Below, piece by piece: positions 53,743-64,000 of a DNA stretch of 64,000 nt. Source of the stretch: Naasia sp. (GTDB lineage: Bacteria; Actinomycetota; Actinomycetes; Actinomycetales; Microbacteriaceae); NCBI RefSeq assembly GCF_025465545.1, contig NZ_JAODMK010000001.1:54913-118912 (forward strand). Reading direction: 5' to 3'. The notes under the pieces are model-generated. The model saw only the letters and a program-made list of their open reading frames with translations. It was not told the origin of the DNA and did no database searches. The first letter of the stretch is position 1. Each line of letters begins with the position of its first letter. The position numbers and the translations under genes were made by a program.

Positions 53743-53900
53743 AGGTCCACGCTTTCTCCCGTGAATTGCAGGGCGATCACGCCTGGCCGGCTGCGAGGGC
53801 AGGGCTCTCGGCCCCACCCCACAACGGTATCAGCGACGTGGCGCCGCCGACGGCGGAACCCCAGCCCATGGAGTCCCGCCGCCGGCCGGCGCCGTCGAGG

Positions 53901-54389
53901 TCAGTCGTTGGAGTTCTCGGCGCCGTTCTCGGTGGCGTCGCCGCTGCTGTCCTCTGTGCCGTCCTGGGCCTCCTGGGCGAGCACCTTTCCGTTGCCCGCG
54001 TCGACCTTGACGTCGGTCACCGTGCCGTCGACCGCCGTCACCTCGACCCCGTAGACGACAGAACCGTTCTCATCCTCGAGCACTGCCGTCGCCGCCGTGC
54101 CAGGGACCGCGGCGAGGGCCGCCGCGGTTGCCGCGTCAGCCGATACCTTGGCCAGACCCTGCAGGCTCGCAGACTCGTCGGCCTCGGACGCCTCTGTGCC
54201 TGCCGCTTCCGAGGTGCTGCTCTGCGGGGCCGCGACACTGCCGGTGTAGGACGGGTCCTGCTGCTCGCTGCCCGACGACGCTGCGTCTGTGCTGGCGCTG
54301 GTGGATGCCATGGCGACGCCGGCTCCGCCGAGCGCGAGGGCGCCGGCGAGAATCCCGGTCACGGCCGCCCGCTTGGAGATGCGCATCAT
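53901..54389 (-). CDS. secreted PepSY-domain protein
   Basis: 162 residues with a signal peptide (MMRISKRAAVTGILAGALAL, cleavage near AMAS), a Ser/Thr/Glu-rich linker and one PepSY domain (SADAATAAALAAVPGTAATA, then VYGVEVTAVDGTVTDVKVDA). The tail is acidic. PepSY proteins modulate extracellular proteases or act beside sensor kinases. The ATG at 54389 follows AAGGAG. It is divergent from the sensor kinase gene, with which it likely shares regulation. Confidence 0.88.
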   Translation of the reverse strand: MMRISKRAAVTGILAGALALGGAGVAMASTSASTDAASSGSEQQDPSYTGSVAAPQSSTSEAAGTEASEADESASLQGLAKVSADAATAAALAAVPGTAATAVLEDENGSVVYGVEVTAVDGTVTDVKVDAGNGKVLAQEAQDGTEDSSGDATENGAENSND

Positions 54390-54543
54390 CTTGTGCTCCT
54401 TCTGTTGGTGATCCCGGTCTGCACATCTGGCATCCGGATGAGTGCCATGCTCCGCGATCGGTCCTGTGGCGACTCTGAGACGACCTGAGAGCCCGCCCAG
54501 CCTTCCTCCGATGCGCGAACCTCCGCCACGGTAGGGTGCGGCA

Positions 54544-56013
54544 ATGACAGTGGACCCGCCGCAGGTGCGCGCGGCGGCGGGTCTCGACGCCGACAGGGCT
54601 CCCTGGTGGCAGCGCTTCGTCGGAGTCAGGGCTCGCTCTGCCGTGGCAGCCAGCCTGATCGTCGCGGTCGCACTGGCGGTGGCCTCCGGTGCGCTCATCC
54701 TTCTCCTGCAGCGCACCCTCGCGGACAGCATCGACGCTGCCGTCACCGACCGCATCCGGGAGGTGGCCAGTCAGCTCCAAGCGCTTCCCGACGACCCGAG
54801 CACGCCCGCCGGCGCGGATGCGGTGGGAGAGGTGGTGCGGGCAGCCTCCCGCCAGGGCGCTGTGCTCCAGGTGCTGTCCTCCAGCGGCTCAGTCGTAGGC
54901 CAATCGCCTCAGATCGAGGGAGAGCCACCACTGGCTCCGCCGGTCGCAGTCGCGGACGGGCTCCTCCGTGAGAACCGGACGCTTCCTGTCCAGGAGGAGG
55001 AGCTCTTCCATCTGGTGAGCTCCGCGGTGGACACCCCGACGGGCACCTACACGGTCATCGCCGCACAGTCGCTGGAACCAGTCGATGGCAGCACTTCCGC
55101 TGTCCTCCCGCTGCTGGCGACGGGTTACCCGATACTGCTCGCGATCGTCGGCGGATCCACCTTCTGGCTGGTAGGGCGGTCGCTACGGCCCGTCGAGGCG
55201 ATCAGAGCGAAGGTCGCCCGCATCGGAGGGCACCAGCTCGGCGAACGGGTGCCGGTTCCGCCCACCCGCGACGAGGTTGCCCGTCTGGCAGTGACCATGA
55301 ACGAGATGCTCGATCGACTGGAAGCCGCTCAGCTCGCCCAACGCCGGTTCGTTGCGGACGCGAGTCACGAACTCCGCAGCCCGGTGGCCACGCTGAAGGC
55401 GAGCGCCGAAGTCGCCCTCCTCCATCCTCAGCAGCGGGATGACACCGAACTCGCCGAGGGGTTCGTCGCCGAGGCGACGCGGCTGGAACGACTGGTGAAC
55501 GATCTGCTGCTGCTCGCCCATGCCGACGAGAGGGGCCTGCCCGTCGAGCGTCGACAGGTCGACCTCGACGACCTTCTGACGGCCGAGTTGGAGCGCATGA
55601 GGGCGATCGGCTCGGTCGAGGTGACCGCGCGGATCGAGGCTGTGCAGATCTGGGGCTCGCCGCATCAGCTGGCGCAGCTGCTCCGGAACCTCGTGGACAA
55701 CGCCCTGAGCCATGCCGCCAGCAGCATCACGCTGACCCTGCGGGCGGAAGGGGGGAAGGCCGTGCTCGAGGTTCTGGACGACGGGCCGGGCATTCCGCCG
55801 GAACTGCGGGAGCAGGTGTTCGATCGCTTCGTTCGGCTCGACGAGAGCAGGGGTCGCGCGGGCGGCGGGACGGGCCTCGGGTTGGCCATCGTTCGGGAGA
55901 TCGTGCACGCTCACAGCGGCACGGTTGCCGTGGTCGACAGCGACGTGGGGGCGGCGCTGCGGGTCGTCCTTCCCGTCACCCCGCCCGGCTCCGGCGCTCC
56001 CGCCCGGCGGTGA
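54544..56013 (+). CDS. sensor histidine kinase
   Basis: 489-residue kinase. Two transmembrane helices (AASLIVAVALAVASGALILL and LATGYPILLAIVGGSTFWLV) enclose an external domain (about 60-180). HAMP, an H-box FVADASHELRSPVATLKASA, N-box DNALSHAAS, and G-boxes DDGPGIP and GTGLGLAI are complete. The stop is 13 bp from the stop of the convergent response regulator at 56027, so the presumed pair are not in one transcript. A PepSY gene is divergent upstream. Confidence 0.92.
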   Translation: MTVDPPQVRAAAGLDADRAPWWQRFVGVRARSAVAASLIVAVALAVASGALILLLQRTLADSIDAAVTDRIREVASQLQALPDDPSTPAGADAVGEVVRAASRQGAVLQVLSSSGSVVGQSPQIEGEPPLAPPVAVADGLLRENRTLPVQEEELFHLVSSAVDTPTGTYTVIAAQSLEPVDGSTSAVLPLLATGYPILLAIVGGSTFWLVGRSLRPVEAIRAKVARIGGHQLGERVPVPPTRDEVARLAVTMNEMLDRLEAAQLAQRRFVADASHELRSPVATLKASAEVALLHPQQRDDTELAEGFVAEATRLERLVNDLLLLAHADERGLPVERRQVDLDDLLTAELERMRAIGSVEVTARIEAVQIWGSPHQLAQLLRNLVDNALSHAASSITLTLRAEGGKAVLEVLDDGPGIPPELREQVFDRFVRLDESRGRAGGGTGLGLAIVREIVHAHSGTVAVVDSDVGAALRVVLPVTPPGSGAPARR

Positions 56014-56026
56014 CCGATCACCGGCG

Positions 56027-56701
56027 TCACCCTCCCTCGGCCAGGCGATAGCCCACGCCCCTGATGGTCTCGATGGATCTGCGGCCGAACGGCTCGTCGA
56101 TCTTCCGGCGCAGATAGCCGACATACACCTCCACGACGTTCGGGTCGCCCTCGTAGTAGGGATCCCATACGCCCTCGAGGATCTGGGTCTTGCTCACGAC
56201 CTCCCCCCGGTGATGCATGAGGTACTCCAGCAGCCCGAACTCCCGCGGCGTGAGGGTGAGTTCCGTCTCTCCGCGCTGCACCCGGTGCCGGACGGAATCC
56301 AGGGACAGGTCACCGGCTCGCAACACGACAGGCCGATCGCCGCCGCCGCGTCGGATCAGCGCGCGCAACCGCGCGACCAGAACGAGGAACGAGAAAGGCT
56401 TGATGAGGTAGTCGTCCGCACCCAGATCGAAGGCGTCCGTCTGGTCGTACTCGCCGTCCTTCGCGGTCAACATGAGCACGGGCGTCCAGACCCCGGCTTC
56501 CCGGAGGTTCTCGCAGACTTTGTAGCCGTTCATCCCCGGCAGCATGATGTCGAGGACGATCACGTCATACGCGTTCTCCTTCGCCTTCCAGAGGCCGTCG
56601 ATTCCGTTGTCGGCGCGATCGACGTTGAAACCTTCCGCCGAGAGGCCCCGCTGGATCGCCTCAGCCAGGCGGGTCTCGTCCTCGACGATCAGTACTCTCA
56701 T
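56027..56701 (-). CDS. OmpR-type response regulator
   Basis: 224 residues with Asp51 (VLDIMLPGMNGYKV), Lys in LIKPFSF and a winged helix (LTPREFGLLEYLMHHRGEVV, then VYVGYLRRKIDEPFGRRSIE). It is the probable partner of the tail-to-tail kinase; the PepSY gene may be a target. The start is ATG 56701. A 200-bp region upstream, shared with the divergent phosphoesterase gene, holds a CTGGAG/CTCCAG inverted repeat close to the start. Confidence 0.92.
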   Translation of the reverse strand: MRVLIVEDETRLAEAIQRGLSAEGFNVDRADNGIDGLWKAKENAYDVIVLDIMLPGMNGYKVCENLREAGVWTPVLMLTAKDGEYDQTDAFDLGADDYLIKPFSFLVLVARLRALIRRGGGDRPVVLRAGDLSLDSVRHRVQRGETELTLTPREFGLLEYLMHHRGEVVSKTQILEGVWDPYYEGDPNVVEVYVGYLRRKIDEPFGRRSIETIRGVGYRLAEGG

Positions 56702-56903
56702 TGTTTCCTCCCTGGAGCAGGAGCACTCCAGCCCGAGCACTCACGCGGCGACGACCACACCGACCGCAACTCGACACCAGCAGAGCACAGTGCGGCTCTG
56801 CCGTCCTGGGAACGGCGGACATTCCTGTGCACTCGCGGGCGCCCTGCCTTGGAACTCCCCCGGACCAACGCGCCAGGGGGATCGCGCTCGTTAGAGTGCC
56901 TGG

Positions 56904-57857
56904 ATGTCGTTCCGACGGACTGCGACAGCGGTTTCGCTTCTCCTCTGCGGGCTCGCGCTCGCCGGATGCGGCCCGTCCGGCCGACACACGGAGGCTTCCG
57001 CGACTCCAGCCGCCGGCGGGTCCCCCTCGGAGTCCGCCCTGATCCCTTCGGGGACACCGACGGCCCTGACACCTCCCGATCACATCGTGATCATCGTGGA
57101 GGAGAACAAGCCCGCCGATGACGTCCTGGGCGGGAATGCGGCGCCCTATCTCTCAGAGCTGGCATCGAAGTACGCCGTCGCTGCCAACTATTCCGCGATA
57201 GCCAATCCGAGCCTGCCGAACTACATCGCGCTCACCAGCGGCACCACCGCCGGCATCACCACCGATTGCCTGCCCGGCGACTGCACCGTCGACGTCCCGA
57301 ACATCGCCGATCTGGTCGAGGCATCAGGCCGGGATTGGCGGATCTACGGTGAGGGCATGCCCCAGCCGTGTGGCACCGAGAACACGGGGAAGTACGCGAC
57401 GAAGCACATCCCATTCGTGTACTACGAGGACGTGGGGCGCGACGTTGCGCGCTGCCGGGAGCACGTCGTTCCCTACGACACGCTCGCTCAGGACCTCGCT
57501 GCCGACACCCTGCCCGACCTCGTCTTCATCACCCCGGACCTCTGCAACGACATGCACGACTGCTCCATCGGAACCGGGGACGAATGGCTCTCCCGCGAGG
57601 TGCCGAAGATCCTGGAGTCGCCCGGCTTCAGCCGCAACTCGCTGCTCGTGGTGACCTTCGACGAGGGCAATCGGGCGAGCAACGATGTCGTCACGATCTT
57701 CGCCGGCCCGGCTGCGAAGCGGGGCTACTCGTCGGACCGCGCCTACACGCACTACTCGCTGCTGCACACGGTGGAAGCAGTCTGGGACCTTCAACCACTC
57801 ACGGCCAACGACGCCGGCGCTCCCGTCATGCAGGATCTCCTGCAGAGCGCGGGGTAG
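56904..57857 (+). CDS. phosphoesterase-family lipoprotein (acid phosphatase/phospholipase C-like)
   Basis: 317-residue exported protein. The lipoprotein signal TATAVSLLLCGLALAGC (Cys about 23) and a linker precede a domain with HIVIIVEENKPADDVLGG, NPSLPNYIALTSG, VFITPDLCNDMHDC and VTFDEGNRASNDVV. These match the phosphoesterase family of bacterial acid phosphatases. The Glu and Asp metal-site motifs are intact, so it should be active on phosphate esters outside the cell. Confidence 0.87.
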   Translation: MSFRRTATAVSLLLCGLALAGCGPSGRHTEASATPAAGGSPSESALIPSGTPTALTPPDHIVIIVEENKPADDVLGGNAAPYLSELASKYAVAANYSAIANPSLPNYIALTSGTTAGITTDCLPGDCTVDVPNIADLVEASGRDWRIYGEGMPQPCGTENTGKYATKHIPFVYYEDVGRDVARCREHVVPYDTLAQDLAADTLPDLVFITPDLCNDMHDCSIGTGDEWLSREVPKILESPGFSRNSLLVVTFDEGNRASNDVVTIFAGPAAKRGYSSDRAYTHYSLLHTVEAVWDLQPLTANDAGAPVMQDLLQSAG

Positions 57858-57885
57858 CGGAGAGGGCTAGGCCGTCAGCGCGGAA

Positions 57886-58089
57886 TCAGGGTGCGCGGAG
57901 GGGCAGCTCATCCGCTGGCCGCGGCGTTTCGCGTTCCGTCGCGTGTATCCGGTAGACCCGTGCCTGTTCTCGCAGGAACGCGCTCGTGTGTGCGACACCC
58001 CACCGCAGGTACGGGTCAGCCGAGTGGCTGGCCTGGAGTTGGTGGGCAGCCTGTTCGAGGGCCTCGGCGCGAATGATGTCCTCGTCCAT
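57886..58089 (-). CDS. hypothetical protein, 67 residues
   Basis: Small soluble helical protein starting MDEDIIRAEALEQAAHQLQA and containing WGVAHTSAFLREQARVYRIH. A GGAGGG Shine-Dalgarno precedes the ATG at 58089, supporting translation. No domain recognised. It borders a low-coding, partly AT-rich stretch. Confidence 0.6.
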   Translation of the reverse strand: MDEDIIRAEALEQAAHQLQASHSADPYLRWGVAHTSAFLREQARVYRIHATERETPRPADELPLRAP

Positions 58090-58693
58090 CCAAGCCCTCC
58101 TATTCGGTCGAGTCGATATGGGTCGGGTTTACTCTTCTGCCCGACGCCTTGTGATTCCTCTCATTATCGGCATTTCGAGTTTCCAGAGAAAGACACCCAT
58201 TCGGTGGTGAAAGAAAGGCACATATATCGAGCATTCGCCCGGTCGTATCGGCGACTCGGTGAATGCGCTTCGCGGTTATCACGAACGGTCGATCGGAGGC
58301 GGCGTGTGCGGCGCAGTCACCGGCGGCTCCGGGCCGGCCCACTCGGGTGATGATCTGGCCTCGTTCGTCCGCGCACAGGGATGCCAGCCGCTCTTGCCAC
58401 GCCTCCAGCGCCTCTGGCGTCAGGCGCGTCCCATCAGGAACCTCGCCGAGGATCCTGATGAGTGGGACCGAAACCCATCCGTAGAAAGATCACCGGCCTG
58501 AAGATCGCCTTTCGTGCCATGAAAGAACGGCCCATCGTCCAGCGCTTCGCTCAGTGCGGCGCCTTGATGCGACGGGATCGGGGGGCGCGGAACGTCCCTG
58601 TCGCTCTCAGGGGAAGAACGGGGTACCCCGCGCAGTTGGCGTCTCTGGGCGGCCCCCCGCCCCGACGCCGCGAGGCAGATCAGGAGAGCGCAG
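58090..58693. other. low-coding region with gene remnants
   Basis: 604 bp without an intact gene. Bases about 58100-58260 are markedly AT-richer than the window average, which suggests foreign origin. On the minus strand an open frame of 129 codons (58100-58489) reads YGWVSVPLIRILGEVPDG and LTPEALEAWQERLASL but has no good start. It is adjacent to an arr-like fragment. Confidence 0.5.
58462..58551 (-). pseudogene. remnant of a rifampin ADP-ribosyltransferase (arr-like)
   Basis: A 30-codon stretch reads SEALDDGPFFHGTKGDLQAG, then DLSTDGFRSHS, closely resembling the N-terminus of Arr enzymes (xGPFFHGTKxxLxxGDLLTxGF). The rest of Arr, including the catalytic and rifampin-binding parts, is absent. 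The frame continues only 13 codons before a stop. Therefore a truncated, inactive relic. Confidence 0.6.
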
Positions 58694-59338
58694 ATGGCAC
58701 GCATATCGGTCCTTGGCGGCACCGGGTACTCCGGCGGCCACATCGTGCAGGAGGCGGCCCGCCGCGGACACGACGTGGTGTCCTACAGCCGCAGCGTGCC
58801 CGCCGAGCCGGTGGCCGGGGTCACCTACCGCACCGGCTCGGTGCTGGAGGAGGAGCTCCTCGCCGGTGCGGTCGCGGACGCCGACGTCGTCTTCGATGCG
58901 CTCTCCCCTCGCGGCGAGCTGCAGGGCAAGCTCGAAGGAGTGGTCGATCGGCTCATCGAGCTGGCCACCGGGCACGGCCGGCGCCTCGGCGTGCTGGGCG
59001 GCGCCTCCTCCCTGCTGGTCTCCCCCGGCGGCCCTCGCCTCATCGACACGGCTCCCCCAGCGCCGGAGCTCCTGCCCGAGATCCAGAGCGGCATCGACGT
59101 GCTCGACAGGCTGAAGGGTGCCCCCGAGGCGCTGGACTGGTTCTATGTGAGCCCGGCCGCGGGCTTCGGCGCCTGGGCCCCGGGCGACCGCACGGGGCAG
59201 TACCGGGTCAGCGATGACGTGCTCCTCGTGGATGAGGACGGCAAGTCCTTCCTCTCGGGGTCGGACCTCGCGATCGCGATCGTCGACGAGATCGAGAACC
59301 CGCGTCACTCGCGAGCACGGTTCCACGTCGCCTACTAG
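58694..59338 (+). CDS. NAD(P)H-binding epimerase-like protein
   Basis: 214-residue atypical short-chain dehydrogenase. The N-terminal nucleotide motif is VLGGTGYSGGHIVQEAARRG. The central part LGVLGGASSLLVSPGG and a C-terminal SGSDLAIAIVDEIENPRHSR match the NAD(P)H-binding (YwnB/HSCARG-like) group. Members sense the redox state or reduce small molecules; the substrate is unknown. The start is the ATG at 58694, preceded by GGAGAG. Confidence 0.87.
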   Translation: MARISVLGGTGYSGGHIVQEAARRGHDVVSYSRSVPAEPVAGVTYRTGSVLEEELLAGAVADADVVFDALSPRGELQGKLEGVVDRLIELATGHGRRLGVLGGASSLLVSPGGPRLIDTAPPAPELLPEIQSGIDVLDRLKGAPEALDWFYVSPAAGFGAWAPGDRTGQYRVSDDVLLVDEDGKSFLSGSDLAIAIVDEIENPRHSRARFHVAY

Positions 59339-59412
59339 CCGGCGCTCGCCGCAGGAGGAGAACGACGCGGCGGGAAAGCGCTGGTCCTCGCGCCTCTGCC
59401 GAATCCCGCCCT

Positions 59413-60408
59413 CTACCGGCCCTTCCGCTTCGAGGCACCACGCGACTTCTGCTGCTTCTGCTGCTTCTGCTGCTTCTGCGCCTGAGCGGGCGGCTTCCGC
59501 TGGGGAGCGGCGGCCGCGGCCGGGGCGCGCGAGCTCCTCTCGCTGCGCCCGCGCACGATGCCGACGAACTGCTCCGTCCACTCCGACTCGTCATCCCGCA
59601 GCCAGGCGATCGCCACCGTGGTCTCCGGAGCGTCGGTGATCACCCTCGCGACCACGTCGCGGCGCTGCGCGGCCCGGGCGACCGACTGCGGCAGCACCGC
59701 GACGCCCACGCCGCTCGCCACCACCTCGACGAGCTGATCGGGGGTCAGACCGGCGAGCTCCGCCCGCTGCTCGGCGGGAACCGGGTCGGTGGCCTCGTTC
59801 CAGTCCGGGAGGGAACCGGGGTCGGTGAGCAGCCGCTCCCCCGCGAGGTCGGCCGCGACGACGGTGTCGGCGGCCTCGACGAGGTGCCCCTTGGGGGCGA
59901 CGACCACGGTCGCCTCCGAGTACAGCGGAATGACGTGCACGTCGCCGGCCTCACCGATCGGGAGGCGCACGAACGCCACATCGGCCTCCCCCGCCCGCAG
60001 CCGCGCCAACTGATCGTGCTCGTCGACCGGCGTCACGGACAGATTCTCGCGGGGATTGCGCTCCTCGAACCGGGTGGTCCACTTGCCGATCGTCGCCCCC
60101 GGCATGATCGTGATGCGCACCCGAGGCTCTTCCGCAGCAGCAGCCCCGCCCGAGAGCAGCGGGTCGCGCTCCTCGACGGGGCGCGCCAGCTCGGACCGGG
60201 CCAGTTCGAGCAGCCGCCGGCCGGCGTCGGTGAGGGCGGTGCCACCCGCCTCCCGGTCGAACAGCGGCTCCCCCGCCCGGTCCTCGAGCTCGACCATTCG
60301 GGCGCTCAACCGCGGCCGGGCGACGCCGGCAGCGGCGGCGGCCTTGGTGAAGCTCGCGCTCTCGGCGACCGCGACGAAGAGGCGGAAGGTCTCGCGATCG
60401 GCGTCCAT
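59413..60408 (-). CDS. LysR-family transcriptional regulator with Lys/Gln-rich tail
   Basis: 331 residues. The HTH (FRLFVAVAESASFTKAAAAA, ARPRLSARMVELEDRAGEPL) and the effector-binding domain are typical of LysR. The C-terminal ~40 residues form an unusual low-complexity tail (KQQKQQKQQKSRGASKRKGR) encoded by a 9-bp microsatellite. The ATG at 60408 is favoured since GGAG lies six bases before; an in-frame ATG is four codons upstream. It is divergent from the DUF5997-like gene with a GGTTC/GAACC inverted repeat between (60438-60461). Confidence 0.88.
   Translation of the reverse strand: MDADRETFRLFVAVAESASFTKAAAAAGVARPRLSARMVELEDRAGEPLFDREAGGTALTDAGRRLLELARSELARPVEERDPLLSGGAAAAEEPRVRITIMPGATIGKWTTRFEERNPRENLSVTPVDEHDQLARLRAGEADVAFVRLPIGEAGDVHVIPLYSEATVVVAPKGHLVEAADTVVAADLAGERLLTDPGSLPDWNEATDPVPAEQRAELAGLTPDQLVEVVASGVGVAVLPQSVARAAQRRDVVARVITDAPETTVAIAWLRDDESEWTEQFVGIVRGRSERSSRAPAAAAAPQRKPPAQAQKQQKQQKQQKSRGASKRKGR
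59446..59480. repeat. 9-bp tandem repeat (about 3.9 copies of CTTCTGCTG)
   Basis: Perfect tandem array inside the 3' end of the LysR gene, encoding the QKQQKQQKQQK tail. Copy number could vary by slippage without a frame change. Confidence 0.85.
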
Positions 60409-60490
60409 CCTCGTCTCCATCCAGGGCCGGCTGCCCGGGTTCAGGGTAGCCGGGGCGAACCGGGGCAGCGCACGGCGATACGCTTCCGGG

Positions 60491-60892
60491 GTGGCAGCCG
60501 CACCGAAGAACTCGCAGACGATGAAGCCCGCGACAGCGGCGAAGAAGCTTGGCATCCTGGTGGACGCCGCCCCGGAGGAGTTCCGGGATGGTCTGGTCTC
60601 CCGCGCCGAGCTCGATGAGCTGACCGCGAATCCGCCCGAATGGCTGCAGAAGCTGCGCGCCGAAGGGCCGCATCCCCGCCAGGTCGTTGCGGCGAAGCTC
60701 GGTGTCTCCACCTCCGGCCTCGCTCGCGCCGGCGTCACCGATCCGCTGACGACCGCCGAGATCACGGACCTCCTGCAGAACCGCCCCCAGTGGCTGGTTC
60801 AGGAGCGCGCGACCCAGGCGGCCGTCCGGGAGGACAAGAAGCGCCTCGCCGAGGACCGCCGTGCCGCCGCCCCGAAGCCTCCGCGCGACTGA
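60491..60892 (+). CDS. DUF5997-like protein
   Basis: 133-residue soluble protein starting MAAAPKNSQTMKPATAAKKL, with PEEFRDGLVSRAELDELTAN, PPEWLQKLRAEGPHPRQVVA and AEITDLLQNRPQWLVQERAT. Repeated helix-PPxWL motifs are the DUF5997 pattern. The basic N-terminus and tail suggest nucleic-acid contact. GTG start at 60491; an internal ATG (60521) is the alternative. Divergent from the LysR gene, a neighbourhood that suggests common control. Confidence 0.82.
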   Translation: MAAAPKNSQTMKPATAAKKLGILVDAAPEEFRDGLVSRAELDELTANPPEWLQKLRAEGPHPRQVVAAKLGVSTSGLARAGVTDPLTTAEITDLLQNRPQWLVQERATQAAVREDKKRLAEDRRAAAPKPPRD

Positions 60893-60905
60893 TCGCCCTC
60901 CTTCG

Positions 60906-61577
60906 ATGGCGTCCGACCGGCAGACCGCTCCCGCTGGCGAGACCCGCGAGCGGATCCTCATCGAGGCGTCGCGACTGTTCGCACTGCGCGGCTTCTACGG
61001 CACGTCCACGCGGGACATCGCCGAGGCGGTGGGGGTGCGACAGCCGTCGCTGTTCTACCACTTCCCGGCCAAGCACCTCATCCTCAGCGAGCTGGTGGAT
61101 CGGGACGTCTCCTCGTCGATCGCTCAGGCGGAGGCGGCCCTCGCCCTCGACGCGTCCTGGGCGGAGCGCTTCCACTTCTTCCTGCTGAGCGACAGCACGA
61201 TCTTCCTGGGCCAGCCCTTCGACGCGCGTGGGCTCTACCAGCCCGCGGTCTTCGTCGAGCCGGAGTTCGCCCGCCAGCGGGCGACCATCGACCGATTCCA
61301 CCGGCTCACGACAGAGCTGGTCGCGGGAGGAAGCGCGGCGGGCGAATTCATCCCGGTGGACGCCGGGTTCGTCCAGCGGGCGCAGGCGGGGATCACCTTC
61401 GAGGGCATGCGCGAGCGCGGTCCCGCTCCGAGCAGCTCCTTCGCACACCGGCCGCTGCAGACCGCCGACTTCGTTGTGCGTGCCGTGCTTGTTGACCCGT
61501 CGCGGCTGGAGTCGGTTCGCGCCGCGAGTCTCCGCCGACTGGAGTCGGCGGGGCTGGCCTCGGGCGTCCTCCGGTAG
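60906..61577 (+). CDS. TetR-family transcriptional regulator
   Basis: 223 residues. The HTH is RERILIEASRLFALRGFYGT, then STRDIAEAVGVRQPSLFYHF. The ligand-binding helical domain follows, with an aromatic-rich stretch (RFHFFLLSDSTIFLGQPF). It lies 26 nt upstream of the UvrA-like gene on the same strand, implying they form one transcript and that the regulator controls the ABC protein. The start is the ATG at 60906, 13 nt after the DUF5997 stop. Confidence 0.9.
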   Translation: MASDRQTAPAGETRERILIEASRLFALRGFYGTSTRDIAEAVGVRQPSLFYHFPAKHLILSELVDRDVSSSIAQAEAALALDASWAERFHFFLLSDSTIFLGQPFDARGLYQPAVFVEPEFARQRATIDRFHRLTTELVAGGSAAGEFIPVDAGFVQRAQAGITFEGMRERGPAPSSSFAHRPLQTADFVVRAVLVDPSRLESVRAASLRRLESAGLASGVLR

Positions 61578-61603
61578 CCCCCACGCGACGAGGAAGAGGC
61601 ACC

Positions 61604-63997
<2,394 letters not shown>

Positions 63998-64000
63998 TCC

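Overview
The window is high-GC, gene-dense DNA with many GTG starts, 4-nt stop/start overlaps and actinobacterial families. Examples are an oleA-oleBC-oleD operon with the B and C genes fused, a cysteine-15/16 type ArsR, an F420/deazaflavin-type nitroreductase, DUF222/HNH and DUF6458 proteins, and a LexA-type TCGAAC(N4)GTTCGA box. The whole picture fits a chromosome of the family Microbacteriaceae. This is inferred from gene content alone; no 16S rRNA gene is present.

Layout. 0-1.4 kb: 3' end of a secreted M4 metalloprotease with a coupled emfourin-like inhibitor, then a repeat protein. 1.4-6.1 kb: NUDIX-NYN fusion and the propionate (2-methylcitrate) operon prpD-prpB-prpC. 6.3-12 kb: copper/cytochrome-oxidase assembly protein, a small SOS-box gene, a membrane protein, an amine oxidase whose domain order looks circularly permuted, and a double-FKBP lipoprotein. 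12-16.4 kb: FHA protein, cold-shock protein, glycosyltransferase, nitroreductase, and a soluble kinase-GAF protein. 16.4-19.9 kb: arsenic locus (arsO-like, arsC, divergent arsR) plus an APC permease, with no recognisable arsenite pump. 20-21.7 kb: four small unknown genes and a decayed esterase. 21.7-30.1 kb: a lipid block with a fatty-acid desaturase, a DesK/DesR-like two-component system, an S4 protein, and the olefin operon oleA-oleBC-oleD. 30.2-40.7 kb: subtilisin-like protease, amidase, MarR/OhrR regulator, DEAD-box helicase, DUF222/HNH protein and small membrane proteins. 40.9-46 kb: MFS transporter, FAD monooxygenase, a tiny Cys-rich peptide gene, tRNA-Pro(GGG), uppP and a PAP2 phosphatase. 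46-57.9 kb: two envelope two-component systems, one flanking an ABC exporter operon and one beside a PepSY protein, plus a DedA protein and a phosphoesterase lipoprotein. 57.9-64 kb: a decayed patch with an arr-like remnant, a NAD(P)-binding protein, LysR/DUF5997 pair, and a TetR-UvrA2-type ABC pair.

No insertion sequence, integrase, CRISPR array or prophage was seen. The most unusual observations are: the amine oxidase whose canonical C-terminal FAD module sits at the N-terminus; the 21-residue peptide with eight cysteines behind a near-perfect Shine-Dalgarno and an overlapping HDHDH-containing frame; the OleBC fusion beside a desaturase under a DesKR-like system; a LexA-like box just upstream of an uncharacterised small gene; and an inverted/direct repeat family present at two distant intergenic sites.
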